Source: Sphagnum compactum (Eukaryota; Bryophyta; Sphagnopsida; Sphagnales). Taken from it: DNA of 64,000 nucleotides. The position numbers and the translations under genes are program-made. The stretch covers positions 4,898,001 to 4,962,000 of the forward strand of contig OZ234497.1 of NCBI GenBank assembly GCA_965153455.1, read 5' to 3'. The notes under the pieces are model-generated. The model saw nothing but the letters and a program-made list of their open reading frames with translations, searched no databases and was not told the DNA's origin. Of this stretch, positions 12,641-25,259 are shown piece after piece. Positions within the stretch are counted from its first letter, which is position 1, and the number at the start of each line of letters is the position of its first letter.

Positions 12641-14699
12641 AAAGAATCCTTTGTATCCTTTGCATTGGATTTTTCTTCCAAAATAAAGATTTACAAATAT
12701 TTCACCCCAAAAAAAAATACTATAGTGTTATCGTAGGTAAATATACTCTAGGTCAAATCTTCAATACTACAAATCTTATATTATAAAAGGAATGTTGTTT
12801 GTCTATACATGCCATTCATACCTACCTCTCTTCCAAGCCCAACTACCTCATTTCCAAGCCCAATTACCTCACTTCTTTCGCCTTTTCAGGTGCATGGGTA
12901 TGAAAAGGCAAATTAATATATGCCTTTTCATGTTCATGCTATCTATATTATAATCAATAAGTAATGATACTAATAGGAATCATATGGGACTAGGATCATA
13001 TGAGGAAAGAGGGGGAGACAAAACTAGAGGATTTTTCTTCGTTTGGAACCTTGGGCAAAGGCATTACTCTTGTCCAAGTATATAAGTCAATTTGGCAAAC
13101 ATTTCAAATTATGGATTTATTTTGTTGGTAACACAAGAGATTACTTAGTCAAATTTTGCCAATGCACTAAATTACAAAAGCAAAAACATGATATGAATGA
13201 AAAATAATTTTGTTTAATAATAAGTCACTTGCAAGGGAATTGAAAGCCCAATTCTTCATAAAAGAATGAAGAATTTTACCCATTGCAACAAAAGTGTCCA
13301 AGCCCAACCACACCCCATAGAACCCAAACAATTACAACTTACAACCATCTTGACAATTACATAACACATTTCACAACAATATCCAAATTAATCATGAAAT
13401 ATGAATGTAAACAAAAACATCAAAATGGTGTAACAAGCTTGGCCTACACAAAACAAGACACAAACCAAGCCTCAAGGTGAGAGTTTAGAGATGACTACAT
13501 TAGGAAATGCTAGCAAAGCTACCAACAACAACCCCCTTGAAAAAAATGCATTAATATTTACATCAATATTTAGTTTTCTTATCCTTCCATGTGTGTATAG
13601 CTTGTACATATGCAAAACTTTCCAATGTATAGAATTGTTATGAAAGCATATGGATAGTCAAGTCCAAGTGCATAGGGAGACAATTGTGAAGGTTGAATTT
13701 CATAAACCCAAGGGTGTTAAAAGTTCATTCATCTTCCACAAATCCCATAAGTTGATAACATGCAATCTCAACCATGTTAATGAACTTTGAACTTTTTTGC
13801 TTTAACACTACTAAAATCTCAATAATCTACCACAACCAAACGACAATATTCATCACCATTTTGTCTAACTCCAAAATTATTGCAAAGTTGTGCAACATAG
13901 TTGCTTTGAACATAATGGTTGATGGACCCAAGGTTTGAAAATTCAACAAAGGAGGTAGCAAGAACCCATTAAGTTCCATTAGCTTAATGACATCAAAATC
14001 ATATTTCAAAATTTCCAATGACAATAATCTTGAGGAACTGGTCTATGTGTGGTTTTTTATAATCTTTCATAAGCTCTTTATTGATTTTGCATAATCTTGT
14101 GTATGGTCATCCTTGGACAATTCCAAAATCATTTTCAAATATATCTACTCCATTTCCAATCCTAACTACCTCACTTCCTTCTTAAAAACTATCTCTTATC
14201 TTTATAACTATTTCACACCTTTCTTTACCCACCAACATGGATATGAAAAGACAAATTAACATGTGCATTTTCATGTCCAAGATATTTATATTAATTGGAA
14301 TTAAATTTAACATTGACATAAATAATGATGAATTATTGATAATCATATGGGAACATAGTAAAAATGAAAATCATCACTGGTAGTGCGTAGCAATGTACAA
14401 CCCAAGTAGATAGATGCATAGGGAAAATTTTATCAACTTTTGGTTGTACCCAATATTAAAGATAGATTTAAGGCCTAAAACATTCATAAGGTCTTAATTA
14501 AGGAACCACATCACCAACTCATTCGTCAAACCTTTTGCAAAATTTGTGCATTGTGCCTTCATCCAATTCACAACCATTTAAAAAGAAACCCTAAAAATTG
14601 GCGCAAAAATATTTATAGTTATACCTCTTATATGCAACAAATATTGATGATTAGAAAAATACTAGACTAAAAATTTAACTCCTATTATTAAGTTTGTCA

Positions 14700-15400
14700 A
14701 CCACTCAAGTTAATAAAAGGTTTGGTCAAAAACATTGTTGAATGACATGAAATCATCGTCCAAGTATTTCATTAAAGGATCTATGTACAATTGATAAAGT
14801 CCCATTTGGGTTAATTTCATGGCAATCACAAAATCACAAATATAAGCATCCCTCATTTGAACAAATTTGCTCAACACATGCATGGTGTGAAAAAATGGCA
14901 TCAAAGAATGTAACACCAACATGATGTCAACATCAAAAAGGATTTTCAAGTTTGTCTTAGTTGCAAAAGGTGTTTTTGTTTCTTAAAACATGTAGACGAT
15001 GTCAAAGCACAATATTCTTACAACACTATTTTTTTTGGTGACAATAAGTTCAACCAACATGTGTTAACATTTTGAAAAAAATTTAACCCCTTTATATCCA
15101 AGACCTTAGCAAGCTTCTACAACTCCAATGTTTGCCTAGGAGATTAACTAAAATAACATGCATGCCTAGGAGATGCATGTAGGTTTTGCAACCAACCTTC
15201 AATCCTAGAGACCATGGGGAAAAATGAAAGAATTTGAATTACAAGCTTGGTTCTATGTGCAACACAATGAACACCAACCATGTGAAGCATTTCCATGTCC
15301 TTTAATTGTGAAAGCATGCCTTTATGTTTGCCTTGGAACACAACCACACCATCCACACCAAAGCATACCATTTTCTCCTTTAGATTAGTTTAATCACACA
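14700..15400 (-). pseudogene. hAT-like (DUF4371 type) transposase remnant
   Basis: Two minus-strand open stretches (15371-15144 and 14949-14710) and the DNA between them read as one decayed protein. The upstream part has FGVDGVVVFQGKHKGM, VHCVAHRTKLV and a hydrophobic LSFFPMVSRIE stretch, the pattern of the RNase H-like core in DUF4371/ZMYM-type hAT transposases (usual form: SDGASVM..G...G, then HC.AHRLNL). The downstream part has MPFFHTMHVLSKFVQMRDAY and YICDFVIAMK, also usual in these plant elements. Stops and a frame change separate the parts, so it is a dead fragment. No terminal inverted repeats were located. Confidence 0.6.
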
Positions 15401-17879
15401 TTCAAACTTCAACATGCATCAAGAATGACCACGAAGAAACTATTAGGCTAACCTACCCCTCCCAAGGCCTTTTCCAAAGTTAGTAAAATCGACATTCTCC
15501 TCCATCCTTATACATCATACACATTCATTGATATCCAACACTAATGGTTGAAATATTTGAAAACTTCATTAATAGACATCCAAACAAAAATCTAGAATTC
15601 TTAACAAACTTCCCTATCTTTTCCTAAGTTTTCCCCCTTAAAAGCCAATTCCACCCCTAAACTTGATGATGCACAATGGATCTCCTCTATTTTCCATGAT
15701 GGGAGTCTTCCTTCCTTAATCCAATGAAAATTGAAGAAAGTCATTCATCCTCCTTTTCTTCCAATCCCTCAAGGTTAAGTATTCTCTTAGGCATTTAAAA
15801 TTCAATATCATTTCACTACTTCCTCCCCACTAATCAACATTAGGATGATACTAGATGACTTGGGATAATTTTTAAACCTTACATTTCATCACCTCTTCCC
15901 TTGATCTTGGTCTTTTATGAGTAAGATTAAGCCTCGTCTTTAAAGATTTGGTTAAAAAACGCTCACCCACTAGGGATGATCCTCCTCATCCTAAGTGGAA
16001 AATTAACCCTTTACCTTCACAAATTTTCCCTTTTACAAATAAATTAACACCTTTTACCAAAAGGTGTAATTATTTACTTCTTCTTGTCCTTGTAAACTTT
16101 AGCCATGGCCATTATGAAAAATCGTGTCCACATAGGCCACATTGCCCTGCAACTTGAGTTCAAAAACCACTCAAATACAATTGTGTTGCAACTATGTCTT
16201 TCAAAGTGCAAATCCTATGCAACTACACTTTATAAACATGGTGATTTAATAAATAAATTTTCATGTCAAAAAATAAATTAGTTGTTTGGTAGTTGTACCA
16301 TAATTCTAAATATGATTTGTATATAATAATTTATACACACCATATTTATGCATGTAATTTGCAACTACATTTGATTTTTTGAGAAATTACATTATAGTTG
16401 TAATGTGCAACTAAGTTAGGACTATTAAAAACAAGCTACGCATTGAACAACAATTTTTGTAATTAGCGTACAACTTTCATACATGCGATTACGCCATGTG
16501 TTTGCATTCCCACTATCCATAAGATACAAACTTAGTAATTGGCTTTCAACTATGAAGTTTGTTTGTGTAGTTGGTTAGCCACTATGTTACCATTAAGTGG
16601 CCACTATTGTACTACTAGTTGCCCATTATTTAGCACATGGGGTGACCTTATAAGTGTTCCTATAAACCCATAAAGCTATTATCAATTTAAAATCCTAATC
16701 CTTTTTGGAATCATGGATCATTTTTTGCAAAATACACACCAAAGTTTAGTTCACACATTTGATTTAACAATTAGTTTGGGGATGATAAGGTGTTGTTTCC
16801 AGGTGGTTGATATAGAAAAAGTTAGTCATGTCTTTGATGGTTTCATTCAAAAAAATATTTACCCCGTCATTAATGAAGATTTTGGGGCAATCAAACCATG
16901 TAATTATGACATTTTTGTACTATATACAAGAATATGGTCATGACCTTGACATAATCAACCTTAATTAGTTTGGCCTCTACCCACTTTGTGAATATTTGGT
17001 GGCCACAATGATGTATTTCATGCCTCTAAACAAACTAAGATAAAGTAGACCAATTGATACCCCATTTTTCAAAAGGCATCAATGGCAAGGACAAGTGCAA
17101 TGATAATTTCATAGATTGAAGTCATTTTGTGCATGACATTAATAAACATCACAATAGTGAGCATGACTATGAGCATCAACTAACATCGCTAGCCAAAAAT
17201 TACAAAATTGCAAGACTTTTTGTGCCATCCACCATCTAGAGAAATGTCCACCACATGCACTATCATTGCAAGCTTCCAAAATGGAAGAAACATTTTAATA
17301 AACTATCCTAAAAATTCCATTAACACTCCTTTGATAAAAATAGTCAAATATCAATTCAAAATGACTACTATTCACACGAATCTTGCAACATTCATTCTTA
17401 GACAATACTAATGGCATTTGTTGAATGTTCAAAAAGCAAAAAATATGATTATATCGATGCAAGAACAACATTGATTGAAAACAAGTTGTGTCATGTAGGT
17501 CATTTTCTAGGGGTACAAAATTTAGGTCTTTTGAAAGCTTTGACAAATGGTCAACTTGTTACGCATGCGTGTGACTTAGTTTATATTCACTAAAGGGAAT
17601 TTTGTCCTTCGAAACCAAGAAATCTATGACGATAAGTGTTAAATGACTATATGTGTGATTATGTGTAAAAAGTCATGCCATATATTGGTGGGCCATGTGA
17701 CCTGTAGATGATGAGTTGGTAATAAGATGGAATGTCCCAATTTTCATCACTTTTATTTCATCTATATGGCATTCATGATTAATGACAAAGTGATGTGGAA
17801 GTCCAATTATCATTACAATGATTTTTAAATGATTAAAATTTATTTGATATGAACATAGACAACCCTACCCCCCACCTAC
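15401..17879. other. Intergenic DNA, unrecognised
   Basis: AT-rich with no convincing gene. The short frames at 16713-16943 (plus) and 17295-17546 (minus) have no domain signature. They may be fragments, or antisense frames, of decayed retroelements, but I cannot support that from motifs. Confidence 0.4.
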
Positions 17880-18120
17880 TTACATACCTACTTATTTATT
17901 AACCCACCCACCTATCTATTGACCTTTTTTTTAACCTATCCACCTATTTACCCACCCACCTATGTAGCTACTTATTATCTATTTGCTTACCCACCCACAC
18001 ACCCAGCTACCTACCTTCTCAACCTACCTAATTACTTACCTACCTTTTATTTCATATCTCTTACAACCCTACTACCTCCTACCTATCATCCTACAACTTG
18101 CTTATTACCTACCTCATAAT
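17880..18120 (+). repeat. Degenerate (CCTA)n-rich tract
   Basis: About 240 bp of degenerate CCTA/CCCA tetranucleotide repeats. Open frames over it translate as Pro-Thr-Tyr low-complexity sequence and are not genes. The same sequence type occurs at 18360-18410, 18850-18970, 19200-19260, 24170-24300 and 25380-25940 (there partly as TAGG). Confidence 0.75.
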
Positions 18121-18164
18121 GTTGTAATGATATGAAATAAACATGTGAAATAAAAACCTTGACA

Positions 18165-18500
18165 AAATTGAACATCTTTTAATGTTGTAAGTCATTGGTA
18201 AAAACTTGGTTTATCATTGTGAAGGTGAAGGGTTCAATTCCTAATACTTGCAACCTATGTGCATTTTTAAAAGGCTATGGCAAATAAGGTAAACTAATGT
18301 AGTTAAATAGGTAGGTTACATATATTACATATGTTAGGTTAGGTAAGCTAAATTAATTACTACTTACCTACCTACTTTTTTCAACCTACTTAGACCTATT
18401 ATCTACCTGTCTATTCAAATTTTAAAATTAATAATTAAAAAAAAACGATTTTAATCTAGGTATAAATTCGAATAATCAAATGGTCTAGTGTTTACCCATC
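18165..18500 (+). repeat. tRNA-like SINE family, copy A
   Basis: An A-box-like TAAGTCATTGG at about 18188 is followed by a B-box-like GGTTCAATTCC at about 18231, the spacing expected of a tRNA-derived RNA polymerase III promoter. After the head comes CTTGCAACCTAT, a TAGGTTAGG-rich segment, an ACCTACC-rich segment and an AT-rich tail with an AATCAAATGGTCTAG-like end. The TAGG and CCTA segments could pair as a foldback. The same order is seen in copies B and E. Confidence 0.5.
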
Positions 18501-19009
18501 ATATTCTAATCATTCATTATACAACACCTTAACATTATATATGATTTATCCTCTACATTACTAGAATTCATGGTTTTTCAAAAGGTCCAAATTGATTAAC
18601 AAGTCTTTTTGACTAGTGGACATGTACATTTGACTACAAGCCCAAACTTTGAATGACATGTGTATTTTTAACTAAGAAACTTGACTAAAGTGACCTATTT
18701 GACTATATGTCAAATGGAACATCTTGTCAAGTTGGACAAAGCAAAATGACATCCTCAATCAAGATGGACAATGGTGTTTTAATCAAGTGGGACATCCTAT
18801 GCTACCTAAGTGGTCAAAAGAATTACTAATTAGGCTAGGCAATAGCCTAGGCCTACCTACATACCAACTTATTTACTTACATACCTACCCATTTACCCAC
18901 CTTTTTACCTACCAAACATCACGTAACCTACCTACTAATTACCTAGCTTTCTTATTTACTTACATAACTAATGATGTGAAATAAACAAACAAAAAAAAGT
19001 TGACAAGTT

Positions 19010-19335
19010 TTTTGTCAACTTTGGAAGGTTTAGTCCATTGGTAACGACTTGATTTGTCATTGGGGAGGTGAAGGGTTCAAGTTCTAATACTTGTAACCTA
19101 TATACATGTTTAAAGGTTTAGGGTAGGTATGCTAGGTTATATTAGGTTAAATTAAAAAGTTAGATAATCTAGGTTAGGCTAGGTAGGTTACCACTTATTT
19201 ACTTGTTCTTTTATGACCTACCTAAACCAATATACAACCTACCTACCTAGGCTTACCTACACAATTTTTTTGGGGTAATAATCTATAAAAAAATTGGATA
19301 TAAATTTGACTAGTCAAATGGTTCATTATCTAATA
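19010..19335 (+). repeat. tRNA-like SINE family, copy B
   Basis: The best-kept head. TAGTCCATTGG (about 19031) fits the A-box consensus and GGGTTCAAGTTC (about 19073) resembles a B box. Downstream are CTTGTAACCTATATACATG, the TAGGTTAGG arm, the CCTACCTA arm and the AT-rich tail. It has no coding capacity. Confidence 0.55.
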
Positions 19336-19559
19336 TAGTCAAAATGATTAGTCAAATAATCCAATAGTCTACTAGTCAAAAAGACCACCCTAGTCACGTA
19401 AGACAAGTCCAAATTGACTTGTCCAGATTGGCAAGATGGTTTTTTTTACGCATGTCCAAATGGGGTCCTTTTTTATTAGATTCTCTAATCAAAACAATTT
19501 GTTTTTGTAGTATTGCTAGGATTTGTCCTTAATGATTATAGGATGAAAAATGCCACATC

Positions 19560-20480
19560 AAACACTCAATGATTTCTTGTCCTTGTTATTTTGTCCATTA
19601 CAACTAAGGGCCTTTAATAATATAATGTCGATATGACTACAAAATTAGTCATATATGGAGTCATAGATTTAAGAATTTCTTGTAGTGATTCCATCATGTA
19701 ATCAAATTCCTCCAAAAGAAGGATCCAACAAATTAGCCTACCATTAAGGTTAGTGTTCACCAAATGCTTTAAGGCCATGTGATTAAGAAAAAAAATTAGA
19801 TTCAACAACAAATAATGCCAAATTTTTTTAACATTGAAAACCATGGCAAACCATTCATGTCTAGTGGTGGAATAATTTTTATTAGTAATAATGAATTGTT
19901 TCCTAGAAAATGCAATAATGTAGTCCTTTTGGTTTTCACCAATAGGTTGACATAACACATTACCTACTACAACATTTGAGACATACAATAGACATGGAAA
20001 GGCAAATTCGAATGGGAAGCATGAAACATAAATAATTTTTCAATTAGGCTTTCAAGGCATACAAACCTTCTTGACACTCAAAGGTTCAATTGTAAGTGAC
20101 ACCCTTCTTTGTGAAATTGATCAAAGGATTGATTGCATTTGCATAGTCATGCATAATGTGCCTATATCATCCAATGTAGTCAAAGATTCTATACATGCTT
20201 TTATATCACTTGGGGGTTGAAGGCTCACAATGACCTTTATCTTTCTAAATCAAGTTCCTTATCTTCCTTTGACACCACATAAACAAGCAAAACACCATGT
20301 TCTACAATGAGATAAAAAAAATTTGGATGTAAAATTATGCCATAACAATGGCATTGATCAAAGCATAACCTTAACATGGAAATATTGTTTGCCTTGGATG
20401 TTTGGGTGCTAAAATCATCAATAAACATTGACAAAGATTTGTGCAAAAGATTAAATAATGCATAAGTCATAACCTTCTAT
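19560..20480 (-). pseudogene. Ty3/gypsy reverse transcriptase-RNase H remnant
   Basis: Minus-strand frames at 20470-20237 and 19988-19614. The first contains MFIDDFSTQT (the RT motif F-[IV]-D-D), then a CFDQCHCYGIILHP block and VLLVYVVSKED, matching the RT segment usually written LGHIVSKEG. The second contains SRKQFIITNKNYSTTRHEWFA, WHYLL, a DHMALKHL-like block (here NHMALKHLV) and GRLICWILLLEEFDY, the RNase H of Ty3/gypsy elements. Stops and a frame change between them make it non-functional. It lies just 3' of an integrase-chromodomain fragment on the same strand, the reverse of the normal gypsy order. Confidence 0.75.
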
Positions 20481-20509
20481 AATGCAACTATTACATTGTA
20501 AAAGTCAGA

Positions 20510-22280
20510 AAACATCATCACATAGATGAATGTGCCTTACAAAAAACTCATGAATCCAAGATTTCTTCAACCTCAAGTTCTTCTTCACCATCCATTTCAA
20601 TTAGTACATGGAAGTGGCCAGATATGTTTTTTTAGGAATGGTAGATTCATGGAAAGGTTCAAAAACTTAAACATGAAATATTAAATGGATTTTTGTTGAT
20701 TTCAAAAGTTGTAATTGAAATGCAATTAAGTTTACTTGGTCAATAATAGGAAATGGTGCAAGTTGTTGGTAATCTAAATTTTTTGAAGGCCTTACAAACC
20801 ATAGATTTCAATAAAGTACCTAGATTCGATTTCCATTTTATGATTTAGATGTTGACTATGATGACAGTTAACTTATTTTTTGTATTTTTTTTCAATCTCT
20901 TGCAATGTAACCAATAGTATATTGCACTGAGACTTGATTTCCAATTTTACAGTTTAGATGTTGACTATGATGATAATGAACTTGTTTTTTGTATTGTTCT
21001 TGAACCTCTTGCAATGTAACCAAGGTTATATTGCTTTTGATTGCCTTGAAAGTTAGTTAACATGACTATGCATAATGTGCCTATACCCTCCAATCTAACC
21101 AAATTGATTGTGAAATCAATCACAATCAGTTTGCCTCAAAAGTTAATTAACCTTTTATTAAGATCTTCAATCAAATTATTTGTCCCACTCATTGCCAAAG
21201 TGAACCTAAGGTGTCATCCATAGTTTGTAAAAATGGAATTTGACTAAATGATGAATGATATGTATTGTTATGTGCAAATTTGGCCAAAGGCAAAAGGTCA
21301 ACCCCATCATCTTGATGGTAATTGATTATCATACATCGAAGGCATTGTTCCAATACTTGATCCACCCTTTGGTTTATCCATCTATTTGAGGATGATTGGT
21401 CAAATAAATATTGATTTGGACCCCTAAAAGCTTGGATGTACCCTTTCAAAATGTGGATATGAATTGAGACCCATGATTTAAAACAATGTTTAATGGCAAG
21501 CCATGGTACCTATATATATTGTTAAAAAAAAAATTATAGTATTTTCACTTGTCATGGTCTTGGTGGTTGGAATAAAAATGCACCATCTTTGTCAACCAAT
21601 CAACCACAACAAGAATGGAGTTATAACATTTGGAACATGGGGGATTTGTGATGAAGTCCATAGGAAAATATGAACATTGACTTTCATGAACTAGGAATGG
21701 GTGTAACAAACCATATGTCTGATGGCATGGTGTTTTTGTTCAAACACACATAAGTGCAGATGAATTTTTTTACAAACTTCCACATTTGTGGGCACCAAAA
21801 ATCCCTTGAAACAAACTTGAAAGTCTTGTTGATTCTAAAACATTTTGCAAATGGAAGGTCATGATGTGTTTGGAGGATGTGTAATCATGATGGCCTTGAC
21901 ATAACATAATAAAATCCCTTGTAATAAATTAAGCCTTCAAATTCTTCAAAGTCATAGATGTCATCATTGTCATTATTTTGAAGTAAATGTTGGTTCAAGT
22001 TATTTGCAAAAGAATCATCTTGAAGGTTGTTTTGTATTTATTCAAGGAATGCATCATTTATAGGATTTTTTCTTTTTCCTAACATAAGATGTAATTGTTC
22101 AAGAAGATGGACTTTTGTTGGTCGAAAGCAACGTCTTTTTATTTCTAGGCCAAATATGAACAACATGATAATGCATTTGGTTTCCCTTATTGGCTTCTTC
22201 AATGATAAGCAATTATAAAATCAAACAATATAACACACCCATGACATAGGAAGCAATATCGTACTAGGCACAATATAGAT
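20510..22280 (-). pseudogene. Ty3/gypsy chromovirus integrase and chromodomain remnant
   Basis: Read on the minus strand in several frames. It starts with a segment resembling GLIYYKG and an HHCC zinc-binding region (INKTFKFVSRDFWCPQMWK). The DDE core follows (MDFITN, ILVVVDWLTKMVHF, YRYHGLPLNIV, GSQFIS, HPQIDG), then RVDQVLEQCLRCMI and DGVDLLPLAKFAHN. Near 20,600 the frame MDGEEELEVEEILDSW matches the start of a chromodomain, which marks the chromovirus branch. Frames change repeatedly and stops interrupt it. No LTR was identified. Confidence 0.75.
20823..21040 (+). repeat. 108-bp tandem duplication inside the chromovirus remnant
   Basis: Two direct units, each with GATTTCCA, TTTAGATGTTGACTATGATGA and CTCTTGCAATGTAACCAA, are offset by about 108 bp. 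The duplication lies between the integrase core and the chromodomain motif and arose within or after decay of the element. Confidence 0.75.
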
Positions 22281-22284
22281 AACA

Positions 22285-22984
22285 ACTTGGCCACACAATT
22301 CAAGAAGGTAATGTCAAGAATCAGAACTCCTTGCACAAGAATCATCAATTTCAAAATTCTTGTCAATATGGCACATAATTTAGATTAAAAATACACATGT
22401 TGGGTGACACCATGAACAAAATAAAACATTCAAAACAATAGGTTTCTAATACTACAATGGATCATGTTTAGATGAATGTGTGGTGGAATGTTGAAAGCAC
22501 TTAGATCAAACACCACATTACACTAGATATTATCTTAATTGTAGGGGAAGCAAATCACATTAAACAAATGAGAGAAGGGTGAGTTCCATTTTGACATTAA
22601 AATATTAGATGGATATTGCCTAATTGAAGGTTCTATTTGCCACTTGAAAATTCTTAAAATTTGCATGCTCAACATTGTTAGATTAAAAACATGGATTCAC
22701 ATAAACATGTAAATTTCCACAATGAATGAAAGATAGACACTTATAAGTTTAGGGTTATAGCAATCACATAAGAAGGTATAATAAGATGTCTTCTACAATA
22801 ACATGGGCTTCCAAGATACTCCCTAGTGGTCCCATCAAAAATCTTATGATTACATTAAAAAATGATTTATAACTAGGATAACAATGTTACCATTTCAGAT
22901 TTTTGCTCCCACAAGTGTCCAAAATTTGACTTGAATAAACTCCTACCAAAGGTCCTTTGCCTAACCTCTAAGAAACAAGTTTGG
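22285..22984. other. Intergenic DNA, nothing recognised
   Basis: AT-rich sequence without supported features. Confidence 0.5.
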
Positions 22985-23760
22985 ATTTAACATAGGTTTA
23001 ATTGTTAAATTTAACCCAAGTTTAACCTCTAAGATTAGCCTCTAGGTTTAACCTAAGTAGTTTGTAGGTTAAGCCTTTAGGTTTTTCTAAAATTTAGTTT
23101 TGAGTTTAACCTAAGTTTAACCTTTATATTTAGCCTAAGTTTAGCTTTTTAAATTTAACTTAGGTTTAACCCCTATGTTAACCTAGGTTTAATTTCTAAA
23201 TTTAACCTAAGTAACTTATAAATTAAATTTTTATGTTCAACTTTCTTGTTTAACATAATTGTTGCTTTTTGGTTTAGCTTAAATTTAACTTTTGGGTTTA
23301 TCCTTTACATTTAACCTTTAGGTTTAATTTAGGTTTAGCCTCTAAGTTTAACCTATAAGATTAACCATTATGTGTAACTGAGGTTTAGCCATTAGGTTTA
23401 GTTTAAATTTAGTCATTAGGTTTAACCATTAAGTTTGACCATTAAATTTAGCTATTAAATTTAACCACCATGTTTTAATTGTTAGATTTGACCACTAAAT
23501 TAAACATTTATAAGTTTAACCACTAACTTTAACCATTAAGTTTAGCCATTACATTTAATCATTAAGTTAACCCATTAAGTATAACCATTAGGTTTAGTCT
23601 AAACCACATTTAGTTACTAACTTGGGTTTTTTAAGTTAATTTAAATTAGCTTAAAGTGGCTTAGGTTAATGTAGGTTGCACTTGGTTAATAACATAAGTT
23701 AAAATAAATCAACCTAGGTCAACCTAGGGTGATTTAGGTTAAATTATGTTAATATATATA
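22985..23760 (+). repeat. Field of degenerate TTTAACC / ATTAAGTTTA repeats
   Basis: Nearly the whole segment consists of variants of AGGTTTAACC, AAGTTTAACC, CATTAGGTTTAG and CATTAAGTTTAGC at irregular spacing of about 12-20 bp. There is no open frame of interest. The heptamer resembles plant telomere-like units (TTTAGGG) only loosely. It could equally be an expanded TAGGTTAGG arm of the SINE family that begins right after it. Confidence 0.7.
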
Positions 23761-23784
23761 AGTTTTTGTGAATACAAGATGTCT

Positions 23785-24000
23785 AACAAATGCAAAGGTG
23801 TGGTGTAATGGTTAGGGACTTGGACCCCCAATGTGAAAGGTAAGGGGTTAGAGTCTTCACATTTGCAACCTACAATAATTCCTAGGGTCATCACCTAGGT
23901 GGTTAGACTAAGACTATTTAAAAAAAAATTATAGGTAGCTAAGTGATTTAAGCTAGGTTGCCTAGGCTTCCAATGCCTAGGTTAAGTGTAATAGACTTAT
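23785..24000 (+). repeat. tRNA-like SINE family, copy C
   Basis: TGGTGTAATGG at 23801 fits the A box and GGTTAGAGTCT at 23845 is a degenerate B box. TTTGCAACCTACAA follows, then an AT-rich part. Its head differs from copies A and B and may define a subfamily. Confidence 0.5.
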
Positions 24001-24099
24001 TTGATTAAGTTTTGATTACCACATGGCATCACATAATTGGCCAAAAAATAGATTTATTACCTCTAGGCTACCACACGACAATTCGTAAATGGTTAATAA

Positions 24100-24330
24100 T
24101 TTTTTTAATGTATCCTTGTGAAGGTGAAGGTTTCAACTTTTTATATTTACACCTTAAAGGTTGATTTAAAGGTTAAGTAGGTTAGGCTAGGTTAAGTAGG
24201 TTAGGCTAGGTTAAGTGAAGTCCCTACTACCTACTTGCCTATTATTTAACCTAGGTACGTAGGTAGCAAGGTACAACTAAATAAGTAAGTACAATAATGT
24301 AGGTAAATGAATTTGGACTAAACTCATGAA
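24100..24330 (+). repeat. tRNA-like SINE family, copy D (decayed head)
   Basis: A GTGAAGGTGAAGGTTTCAA block, the remains of the B-box region, is followed by repeated TTAGGCTAGGTTAAGTAGG and then CCTACTACCTACTTGCC. This gives the same TAGG/CCTA arm arrangement as in copies A and B. Confidence 0.45.
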
Positions 24331-24789
24331 TTTGGATTAAATTATCCAAATTGAATTAGTTTTGAACTATTGAATAAGCCACATTCCCAAAATTGGTTCA
24401 ATTCAATGTAGCTTATACAAATAACTATAAAATATAAGAAGCAGTAACTCATCCCAAGCCTAGACCATTGTGAACCTTGTGGGTTTGTGGCTTGTATAAG
24501 CATTAATTTGATTCAAAATGCATTCATTGCTCTCTTTGCTTATTTTGTGCATTTTGACATGTTCATGAATTCAACTTGGTTTTATTTTAATAACCTTTTT
24601 TCACATCCCATTATCGCCAAGTTTGATACGTAGTAATATTTGACGAACCTTCATATACATTTAGTTCAAATGTTCACCCCTTGACCTTTGTAATCAAATA
24701 ACAAACTCATGTGGGTCTTTAATATCATTATTCCCTAATGTAGCTTGTGCCATTAGCCCAAGTGTGAACTGATCACCCAAATATTCTTT

Positions 24790-25110
24790 CGTTCCAAAAC
24801 CATTTTTTGTATTTTAATAAAATTTCCAATGACAAAAATTATTCAAAATTCAATATCTCTTGCATTTCATGTCTAAAATTTTCCAAAATCACCTTCAATA
24901 AATCTTACTCACCAAGGGTTTTCTAATAATATCAAAATTGGGCCCAAATTCCCTTATAACTTTTATTTTGATTTAAATGAATTCAATGAATTTTTTGTTC
25001 AATATTCAATAACTTTTCCACAATAGGTTGAAACATTTTTAAACCAATTTGGTGCACCCCTACTCATTGAGGGCCTTCCAACAATACCAAAAGTGTGACA
25101 AGAAGCACCA
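24790..25110 (-). repeat. Dispersed ~300-bp repeat, copy 3 (inverted)
   Basis: On the minus strand this contains TTGTTGGAAGGCCCTCAATG, a TATTGAATATTGAACAAA block and a TATTGAATTTTGAATAA block, in the same order as copies 1 and 2. It is non-coding. Confidence 0.5.
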
Positions 25111-25259
25111 TGGTTTGGGAGATCTCAATGCACTATTATAAAAATAAAATTTTAAAGCTAGAAAATTCAATATTAAAATACCCAAAACAACATCCATAAA
25201 AAAAACCACCTTGTCAATTTGGAAAAATTGATTTGAACCTACCATTGTGATTAGGATGG

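Larger units (their letters stand above)
11241..14699. other. Intergenic, repeat-derived DNA
   Basis: No gene recognised. The stretch contains two copies of the GCCAAATTTGGC-core repeat (listed separately). It also holds the first of two diverged direct copies of a segment with CAACTACCTCA, GGATATGAAAAG and TAATCATATGGGA-like blocks, near 12820-12990 and 14140-14350. An antisense frame at 13827-14024 (65 aa) has no recognisable motif. Confidence 0.5.

Noticed and set aside
17919-18984. Pro/Thr/Tyr-rich open frames
   Set aside because: They arise from degenerate CCTA tetranucleotide repeats.
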